The translations under genes and the position numbers were made by a program. Below, piece by piece: positions 56,845 through 64,000 of a DNA stretch of 64,000 nt (its first letter is position 1; every line of letters starts with the position of its first letter). A model generated the notes under the pieces. That model worked only from the letters and a program-made list of their open reading frames with translations, was not told where the DNA came from and searched no databases. Origin of the DNA: Linanthus parryae (Eukaryota; Streptophyta; Magnoliopsida; Ericales; Polemoniaceae); the NCBI GenBank assembly GCA_023055425.1, contig JALGPY010000002.1, forward strand, positions 121,470,088 to 121,534,087, written 5' to 3'.

Positions 56845-56930
56845 AAATGAGATAAGCAAACGATCGCGCGCCAGCACGCTCCACCTTTAGGATTGGGGGA
56901 TTCAGCTATAAACGTGGACGAGAAGCTGAA

Positions 56931-57434
56931 GTGGGTGCTTTCGCATCTCCTGAAAAGCAGCCACGGCCCAAACCCAGGGAGGCACCACCACTGACATGTT
57001 CGATTGAGGATGCGATAAACCTGTGCAAGCGGTGGAGAAAAGAGGGAATTCTACAGGCACTGGAGCATAGGCCTTCTGGGGAGCAACAGCGAGATCCCAG
57101 ATGGTGTGAATGCCATGGGCAGGTAATGCATCCAACAAGGGAATGCAAGAAAATTAGATGGCTGGTGGACAGAAAGATTAAAGAGGGGCAGTTTGTCGTT
57201 GATGAACCAGCCAGGGATGTGGGCAACAATCCCTTGTCGTCCCATGCACAACAGGAGCCCAAGGAAAAGGAGATAGCCATGATTTCAATTGTGGACCTTG
57301 AAGAGGTCGCATATGAAGGAATACTAGTGGTTGCTGAAATCTGCGAGGACGAAGACTATGGTATGGATACAGAAGACTCGCAAGCTGAACGGATGAAGAC
57401 TCCAACAAGTTTGAGAGGTTCTTTGACGATATGA
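56931..57434 (+). pseudogene. Tat-like gag C-terminus with zinc-knuckle-like motif
   Basis: CSIEDAINLCKRWRKEGIL is followed by CECHGQVMHPTRECKKIRW, a CX2CX6HX4C-like motif of the kind found between gag and protease in Tat elements. A frameshift or stop follows near 57434. The frame partly overlaps gag remnants upstream. Confidence 0.6.
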
Positions 57435-57559
57435 ACTTCTCCGACGCCTGCAGATACGAGATGAAAAAGGCAACCTTGAGAGTAGCAGAGGACTATGGAA
57501 AAGAGCTCGTAGTCTCCAATGGCAAAATCATATGAGTCACGCGAACGGGTGGTCTGCTC

Positions 57560-58036
57560 ATGACTTTCGACGAGTCGGACAAGAAGGCAGATGCGAACCA
57601 TCAAAGGCCATTATACGTGACTGTCGTTGTAAATGGAATTGAGTTCAAAAGAGCCTTCGTCGATGGGGGAGCAGCAGTGAATGTGGTTCCACTCAGCACT
57701 CTCGAGATGGATGGAATCCCCGAGAGCAAGATCGTTAAAAGGCCATTACCCTTGATGGGTTTCGGGAGTGACTCCTGGATGAATCTTGGGTGGATTCGAC
57801 TAGGAATCCAGATTGGTAGAATCAAGTGCTCTGCGAAATTTCATGTGATAAACGCGAACACTACTTATTATATGATCATTGTCCGAGAATGGATCCACCG
57901 CTTCGATGTCATACCATCTACAGTTCACCAGGTAAAGAAGGCCATATGGAAAGACAGTGTAGTAGAGATATCGGCCTCAGTGAACCCCTTTAACCTGGAC
58001 GAAGCACACCTTTCTCATGCGGTTTGGTTCACATAA
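57560..58036 (+). pseudogene. Tat-like aspartic protease
   Basis: RAFVDGGAAVNVVPLSTLEM contains the DGGA active-site form usual for Tat. The following core (GFGSDSWMNLGWIRLG, FHVINANTTYYMI) fits the retropepsin fold. An open frame of 158 codons remains. Confidence 0.75.
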
Positions 58037-58609
58037 ATGGCAGATGAGGAGACTCCGGCACCATTTCAGCCAACTCCCTTACCCGGGTGGGAGGATATCA
58101 AAGATCAATCACCAGATGGAGTCATGGTGACACGCGAAGTGCCAAAAGAAAAGCAGCTTGTGCAAGAGGAAGCTTCCCCAAGAATAACCTTTTAGAAGAC
58201 GAATGTGTATACTCGGAAGAGGGTCATCGAGCATAACGAGCGAGGCAGACAAGTCTGGAGCTTTTATGCTAATGGGAAGAAGTGCTATTGTATCTGAAGG
58301 TGCGCGGGGTCATCTTCGATCCCTCCTGTCGAAGGTGTCCCTGAGCAAATTTGCGAGCTGGTAAAATCTCCAAGCAAGGATGAGGGGAAGGCACCATTAG
58401 AGGAATTGAAGGAAGCTCCTGAATGCATGGAGGATTGCCCAACACCTCAGAAGTAGGAGCTGAAGGAAGTATTCTTAAGCCCAGCCGAAGAAAGGAGGAG
58501 ACCAGCTTTATTGAGTGCGGACCTTGACGATGAGGAGGAGCGAGAATTGTTGAAGTTGCTGAAAGAGTACAAAGATGTCTTTGCATGGGACTATGATAAA
58601 ATTTAGGGC

Positions 58610-59442
58610 ATGGACAAGGGGGTCACCATGCATAGACTGGACATTATTCCAGGGTCAAAGCCGGTGACGCAGAGCGCGAGAACCTTTCGACCGGAGATCA
58701 ATGTCAAGATAAAGGAGGATATAGTAAAGTTGATGAATGCAAAGTTTATCGAGCCCGATCACCATCCTACCTGGCTTGCCAACATTGTGCCTATTCTGAA
58801 GAAGAATGGAAGTCTTCGCGTTTGTGTGGACTTCAGGGATTTGAACAAATTTTGCTCAAAGGATGACCATTGCCAAACATAGACCTCCTAATCGACTCTA
58901 CTGCAGGACACGAGATGTGTAGCTTCATGGACGGTTTTAGTGGTTATAATTAGATCAAAATGGATCCAGAAGAAGCGAATAAAACAGCATTCATCACACC
59001 TGTGGGAGTGTTCCACTACACAGTGTTGCCTTTTGGATTGAAGATCGCAGGAGCTACCTGCCAACGCGCGATGATGGTGCTGTTTCATGACATGATGCAC
59101 CAAGAGGTTGAATTCTATGTAGATGACTTGGTGGTTAAGTCAAGGCAGAAGCACAGCCATTGGAAAGACTTTAGAAAGGTCTTTGAAAGGTTCAGGGCTT
59201 TCCAGCTAAAGATGAACCCCGTCATATGCGCTTTTGGAGTAACCTCAGGGAAGTTTTTGGGGTGCGTGATACATCGGCATGGGATTGAGCCTAATCCTGC
59301 GAAGGTCTCGACTATTACCAGTCTGCCTATACCACAAACTCAAATTGCGTTGAAAACATTTCTGGGGAAGTTATCATATTTGAGGATATTCGTACTAGCT
59401 ATTGTAGAACTGACTTTGTGCTTCGGCAACTTACTCAAATAG
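58610..59442 (+). pseudogene. Tat-like reverse transcriptase
   Basis: KFIEPDHHPTWLANIVPILKK, RVCVDFRDLNKFCSKDD, then after stops FITPVGVFHYTVLPFGLK, and EFYVDDLVVKS with the catalytic YVDD box. A stop and frame change lie between 58882 and 58960. Confidence 0.85.
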
Positions 59443-59641
59443 AACGCGACGTACCTGTGGACAGAACAGCACCAGATTATGTTTGAAAAGTTAAGGAGTT
59501 GTTGGCATCCCCACGGGTCATGATCACACCTCAACTAGGGTCGCCAGTGCTCCTATACCTCACTTCGACGAAAGGTCTATTGGAGCACTGTCGGCTCTGG
59601 AGTTTGAAGGACAGGAGAGACCTATCTACTATATCTCGCAT

Positions 59642-60253
59642 GTGGTTCAACCTGCAGAATGCAGGTACACGGATATTGAGCGACACTGCTTAGCTTTATT
59701 TTTTGTTATTGAAAAGTTAAAGCATTACTTCGCGTCCCACAAAGTTGTCATTGTAACCAAGAGCGACCCTATACGATATTTGTTGAGAAATTCGTCTCCT
59801 TGCGGAAGATTGGCAAAATGGTACATGACCATTTCCCAATATGACATCACATACGCGCGCCCGAAAGCCATCAAGTCTCAACCTGTAGCAGACTTAATGG
59901 CACAATTCCTGGATGAGAACTGTGAACCGATGGTGGAGGAAGAACTTGAGGCACCGGAGATATATGCAATCAACCATCTTCATTGGAAGCTGCATTTCGA
60001 TGGGTCATCAACAAAGTCAGGAGGAGGAATCGGGGTCGTGTTAAATATGCCAGATGGGGAAATCATCCAAATGTCTACCAAGCTGGATTTCATGAAAACC
60101 AACAATGAGGCTGAGTACAAGACTTTGATCCATGGGTTGCTCGCAGTTAAAGCTTTAGAGGTTCAGAATCTCATCGTGATGGGAGATTCCAAACTCGTAG
60201 TGAAGCAACTCAGGAGAATACGGGCTGAAGGAAATCAACTTACTAGGCTATAG
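59642..60253 (+). pseudogene. Tat-like RNase H plus archaeal-type second RNase H
   Basis: The first part (IERHCLALFFVIEKLKHYF) is the RT-linked RNase H; the second (HLHWKLHFDGSSTKSGGGIG, NNEAEYKTLIHGLLAVKAL, VMGDSKLVVKQL) has the D-E-D residues of the extra archaeal-type RNase H that defines dual-RNH Tat elements. The frame ends at a stop at 60253, though homology continues briefly (SIKYEHTPRSNNRQADALA). Confidence 0.82.
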
Positions 60254-60833
60254 GTCCATTGTACATAAGCTGGTTCAAAAATTTGATTCCATCAAGTATG
60301 AGCACACTCCTAGATCCAACAACCGACAAGCTGATGCATTGGCTACCTTGGGGTCGAAGATCAGCTCAGATAAATGCCTATCAAGGATATCAATTGAGGT
60401 TAAAACAACTCCATCCCTGGTAAAATACTTGTGTAAAGAGGAATTCGTTGAAGAAACAGACTGGAGAAAGCCTATCATGCGCGCAATGGCCTAAGGAACA
60501 AGCAAGGAAAGCTTGGTCTCCACGAAAGGGTTCTGCATACATGATAGCTTGCTGTAGTACAAGGGGCCTGGAGGATTCCTGATGCGATGCGTCATGGAGG
60601 AAGAAGGTCGAGCAGTGCTGGAGAAAATCCATCAACACTCTTGCGTAGAGAATAATATTTTCGTCTACAGAAAGGCGCAAAGCTACGAAATTCATTGGCC
60701 GCAGATGGCGTATTTTGCTGCTATCTTACAAAGCAACTGCGAGAAATGTGCGCTGATAAAGGACTCTCTGGTGATCGCTGGAATTGAAGAGGGGGATTGG
60801 TGAAAACCCATAATCGACCACCTGCAAGATGGA

Positions 60834-61997
60834 ATGTTGCCAAGTGATAGAAAGGAAGCTGACAAGCTCAAAAGAAAAGCAGCTCGATACGTCCTGCAGG
60901 AGAACTTGCTTTGGCAGAAAGGGCATAATGGGAACTTACTTAGAGGCCTCGATGGTCAACAAGAACAAGAAGTTATGGACTTATCTCATCAAGTGGAGCA
61001 TCTAGGTGGCACGAAGCTCTGCAGACAACTCTTAATAGTGGGCTATTTCTGGCCAACTATGGAAGCATATTTTCGCGCAAAGTTAAGGAGGTGCCAACAA
61101 CGCCAATTCCATGGAAACTTGGTGCATGCCCCTGAAGTCGACTTGCACGCGCTAGGAACTCCTTGTCCATTTCATACTTGGTCTTTGGAGTTCATTGGTA
61201 CCATTCGCCCACCATCGCACGGAAGCCAGTTCATCCTTACTGGCACGGAGCAGTTCACCAAGTGGGTTGAAGCAGTCCCACTCAAGACAGCAAATGCATT
61301 GGCAGTGGTTAAGTTCATTTAGGAGAGCATTATCTATCGCTTCGGGATCCCTAATACTATCTTATCTGACAATGGTACTCCCTTCGTCAATCGCCAGGTA
61401 GCTGCAAAATTGATGGAGTATAGGGTAAGGCATGTGTGCTCGACACCCTATTACCCGAAGGGAAATGGCCAAGCTGAGGCTACAAACAAAACCCTGCTAA
61501 GGATTTTAAGCAAAATGGTCGCGGGTGATCACAAAAATTGGGCAGAATCCTTACACCAGGCACTATGGGCCTATCGCACATCATCAAGGACTCCTACAGG
61601 GGCTTCCTCATTTCTACTTTGCAATGGAGCTGAAGAAGTGGTCCCTGCGGAGATCAAGGTCAATTCTGGGAGGTTAGCCTTCAGTTCTTTATACGAAAAT
61701 ACACGCGACCATGACCTCATTTTACTCGAGGAGAAGTGCGAGCAAGCCAAGACAGCAAATGCCAAATACAAGGAAAGGATTTCTCGTGCTTACAACAAGA
61801 CTGTCCAGCACCGAGATTTCGCTGTGGGGGATTTAGTCCTGCGAGCCTCTGATCACTGCATGCGCGAAGCCACTCACCCCAAGTTTGCTGCTAATTGGGA
61901 AGGCCCTTCCGAAGTAAAGGATGTTTTTTATAGTGGATATTGCAACATCCAGCGCTGCCATGGGACTGCCACGACTCTCAATCCGATCAACATGTGA
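60834..61997 (+). pseudogene. Tat-like integrase
   Basis: The N-terminal part has GHLGG-like remnants (HQVEHLGGTKLCRQLL) and a degenerate zinc-binding segment near CQQRQ. The core has WSLEFIGTIRPPS, where the catalytic Asp position reads Glu, then FGIPNTILSDNGTPFV and YYPKGNGQAEATNKTLLRIL. One stop at 61320 splits it. The C-terminal module (GDLVLRASDH, NWEGPSEV) follows. It would insert element cDNA; this copy is inactive. Confidence 0.85.
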
Positions 61998-62230
61998 TGG
62001 CTTAAGAAGTATTATCCTTGGCCTTGTTGATAGGTACTCTCTATTATTATGTGTCTGGTTTTCTGCTTACATCCTCCCATATGAGGATTCACATAATTAT
62101 AATAACTCTCCCATATGAGAGCTCTTTTATCAACTACTGCTTTGCTCCATTTTGCATGACTGCTAGTCAAAAGTTCTAAATCTCGCGAATTAAGCTTATC
62201 TGTCTAGATAGCAGCCAAACGCGAACTTGT

Positions 62231-62323
62231 AAGCCTATCTGCCTAGATAGAAATCTCATGTAAGCCTATCTGCCTAGATAGCAATCTCTTGTAACCCTAT
62301 CTGCTCAGATAGCAATCTCTTGT
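62231..62323 (+). repeat. 31-bp tandem repeat
   Basis: Three near-perfect 31-bp units (AAGCCTATCTGCCTAGATAG + 11 nt) with a degenerate fourth copy upstream near 62190 and a partial unit at 62324-62331. Each unit holds the palindrome-like TATCTGCCTAGATA. The array ends exactly at the inverted LTR. Confidence 0.9.
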
Positions 62324-62331
62324 AAGCCTAT

Positions 62332-62938
62332 TGTGCACAAGAGATTCCGGCGGGGAGACCTCCGTGTCAACCGTATGTAGAGGATCGAGGATCGCACAGG
62401 AAGAGTGGGGTTGTGTGTAGGGAGAGAGTAAGTCAGTAGTAATGTTTGAGAGAGAAACAGAGGTTTGGCAGAGCTTCCGCGTATGGCAAGTGTGTTCTCC
62501 TTTGTATGGAAAGGTTAACGTCCTATATATAGCAGAGAACGTGACCGTTGTAGTGTGGTTAATGCGCCCATTGATGGCGGCTTAATTAGCTTAACCATAA
62601 CGGCACGTTCGTCCGAGTATATAGGGACCGTTACAGCACGTTGTGCGCGAATACCGGAACCGTTACAAGGTTGACCGGGTTTGACCGGATTGACCGGGTT
62701 TATGGAGCTCGTGCCATAAATCTCTCAAAACAGTTACTAAAGGTCGCGTGCGGGCTTGGCTCGCACCTCCAAACCACTAAGTCCCTACAAGTCCCGTGCG
62801 GTGGTATGCGAGGGCTCTGTCTCGCAGCCCCCACATGGATCAGCTCGGCTGGTGATCCAGTGTGTGTGGAGCACAATATGGTGTGCTGGATGGTTGCCAC
62901 GTGGCCAAGATCTGTCAGCTCAGAAAGCACTATCTACA
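62332..62938 (-). repeat. 3' LTR of a second Tat-like element, inverted
   Basis: On the minus strand it runs TGTAGATAGTGC...CTTGTGCACA, 607 bp. It is a diverged relative of the LTR at 54950. A polypurine tract lies just before its start on the minus strand, so it is the 3' LTR of an element whose body lies to the right. Confidence 0.75.
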
Positions 62939-62940
62939 TT

Positions 62941-62952
62941 AGCCCCCTTTCT
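62941..62952 (-). other. Polypurine tract of the inverted Tat-like element
   Basis: On the minus strand AGAAAGGGGGCT lies two bases from the TGTAGATAG LTR start. Confidence 0.7.
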
Positions 62953-63066
62953 GCGCGTGAAGACTCATAGCTGTATAGACTTCCATGCGCGGAAACCAAC
63001 ATACGCGTTGCCGCCACGCACCAATTCAAATACGGGTAAGTTCAGCCCCCGTGCGTGCTATTATGA

Positions 63067-63111
63067 CCTAAAACCCCTAGAGTCGTGCCGTCTGGCCTCT
63101 AGGGTTTTAGG
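63067..63111. repeat. Short inverted repeat (hairpin)
   Basis: CCTAAAACCCCTAGAG at 63067-63082 pairs with CCTCTAGGGTTTTAGG at 63096-63111, with a 13-nt loop. Confidence 0.8.
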
Positions 63112-63677
63112 CGTGACGTCAGCTTGTCCTGTGATTGCGCGATTCGACGGTGACGGTTGCGATTCGACTACTGAAAGGACGCAACCCTTCATTGTTTTTG
63201 GATAAATACTTTGTATCCTCCATTGTTGCAAAGCATCACCTCTTTCTCTTAAAGTGAATGGTACCCGGAGATCTTCGAGAGCAGATTCAGATAATCAATC
63301 ACCAGTTCAGAACCGCAAATCGTGTTCTTCAGTTGTGCATATCCAAGCAGGCTTCAAGAAAACAAGGTCGGCCTTGTCCAATTTTGATTTAAGATACCAG
63401 TGTTTTCCTTGATTTGTGTTGAATCTGTAAGCCCAGAACATATAATCTGTTGAAACTTGCGAAGAAGCTTTGATCTTTGAACCCACTTTTGCTTTAATCC
63501 TTCAATAATAAGGGCTCCGGCTGTGAGATCTTGAAATCACTGATAATGTAACCCTTAATTTCTGAAATTGATACCAGAAACTGTTCATCTTTCTTTTCAA
63601 ACTAGATCTTGGATTTCGAATTTCAAACTGAAGTGTAGCACCTTTCTCCCCCTTTTTTTTCTTGCTCTTCCGCAGGA

Positions 63678-64000
63678 ATGGCCAAGACAAAAGGAACCAA
63701 ACCCGTCAAGGAGGATGAAGAGATACCCGACCTTCCGCAGGCCTTGTGGCGAAAAGCCCCCTGTCTAGGTGGCAAAGATTTCTATCATGCGAGAGTTAAG
63801 GCGAAGATGATGCCTGATCCTGTCCCGGTTGAGGGATTGCTGACACTGACTCGCCCAGTTAACTCAGCCTTGCTCGAGTTGATTGGTTCCGAGGATGTGG
63901 TTCGATTGGGGATCGAAAACGGGTACTTCCCCTACACTGCGATTTCTACCCAGGCTTTCGTCCAGAAATTGGACTATATGGATGAGTGGATTGACCACGT
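63678..64000 (+). CDS. Plant mobile domain (PMD)-type ORF, N-terminal part, antisense within a Tat-like element
   Basis: The ATG at 63678 opens a frame that stays open for 107 codons to the window edge. Its N-terminus (LPQALWRKAPCLGGKDFYH, VVRLGIENGYFPYTAI, LDYMDEWIDHV) matches the broken PMD gene at 8736 at corresponding positions, and PMD identity is inferred from that longer relative. A splice acceptor (CTCTTCCGCAG) ends two bases before the ATG, a donor-like AAG/GTCGG lies near 63367, and a TATA-like GATAAATAC near 63202 could drive it, suggesting its own promoter and a leader intron. PMD proteins (MAIN/MAIL1 family) occur both as host genes and as transposon passengers. The C-terminal two thirds lie outside the window. 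Confidence 0.6.
   Translation, partial: MAKTKGTKPVKEDEEIPDLPQALWRKAPCLGGKDFYHARVKAKMMPDPVPVEGLLTLTRPVNSALLELIGSEDVVRLGIENGYFPYTAISTQAFVQKLDYMDEWIDH

Larger units (their letters stand above)
54950..62331 (+). mobile_element. Degenerate Tat-lineage Ty3/Gypsy element
   Basis: LTR, gag, protease, RT, RNase H, a second archaeal-type RNase H and integrase follow in order on the plus strand. The double RNase H arrangement is characteristic of the Tat clade (Ogre/Retand relatives). Multiple stop codons interrupt each domain, so it is inactive. The 5-bp flank at its left is ACAAC (54945-54949). No matching copy, and no 3' LTR in the same orientation, occurs in the window; instead an inverted related LTR follows. 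Confidence 0.8.
62939..64000 (-). mobile_element. 3' internal region of the second Tat-like element (runs off the window)
   Basis: The region next to the polypurine tract contains no pol motif up to the window end. Instead it carries a plus-strand (antisense) reading frame with a leader. Tat-lineage elements are known to carry extra ORFs, sometimes antisense, between pol and the 3' LTR, which fits this layout. The rest of the element is not visible. Confidence 0.6.

Noticed and set aside
57178..57604. Minus-strand frames across the Tat gag-protease junction
   Set aside because: Shadows of the plus-strand pseudogene; no domain.

Overview
This window reads as nuclear DNA of a seed plant, most likely a eudicot. 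It is AT-rich, its one host gene is a plant-type copine with 15 spliceosomal introns, and almost everything else is plant transposable-element sequence (Copia, Ty3/Gypsy, L1-type LINE, Mutator-like). No rRNA gene, tRNA gene, CRISPR array or prokaryotic operon is visible. All family names come from motif recognition by eye; no database search was run.

Left part (1-10.6 kb): the 3' end of a SIRE-like Copia element (extra ORF, polypurine tract, 3' LTR) abuts the 5' end of a second Copia element on the minus strand (gag with zinc knuckle, Met-tRNA primer site, LTR). A probable Athila-like LTR relic and a broken plant-mobile-domain (PMD) gene follow.

Nested block (10.6-22.8 kb): a roughly 3.06-kb solo-LTR-like repeat (TSD GTCTG, with an internal minisatellite of about 61 bp) is split by a young, complete 9.07-kb element. 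That element has two LTRs, a perfect GAAGT TSD, an Asp-tRNA primer site and a polypurine tract. It carries one intact 1057-codon gag-protease ORF but no reverse transcriptase or integrase.

Mutator-like block (24.6-31.7 kb): TIRs of about 91-94 bp and a perfect 9-bp TSD (TAATAGAGA) define a non-autonomous MULE. It was later hit by a 1.41-kb Copia-like solo LTR (TSD GTTCT) and a 4.02-kb solo LTR (TSD GCAGC). Its right end lies 453 bp upstream of the start codon of the only clear host gene.

Host gene (32.1-41.6 kb, plus strand): a BONZAI-type copine (N-myristoylation signal, C2A, C2B, von Willebrand A domain) in 16 exons coding for 587 residues, with one GC-AG intron. It appears intact. Copines of this family are Ca2+-responsive phospholipid-binding proteins that, in Arabidopsis, act at the plasma membrane and restrain NLR-dependent immunity. 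A MITE-like insertion and a 200-bp tandem duplication lie in its introns.

Right part (41.6-64 kb): an (ATT)n microsatellite and a hairpin repeat come first, then a 5'-truncated L1-type LINE on the minus strand with a perfect 13-bp TSD. A second, plus-strand LINE is broken by a Ty3/Gypsy element. That element is broken inside its reverse transcriptase by a degenerate Tat-lineage element (gag, protease, RT, two RNase H domains, integrase). Its 3' side meets the inverted 3' LTR of a related Tat-like element that runs off the window. Inside that last element, antisense to it, an open PMD-type reading frame begins and continues past the window edge. It is the relative of the broken PMD gene near 8.7 kb.
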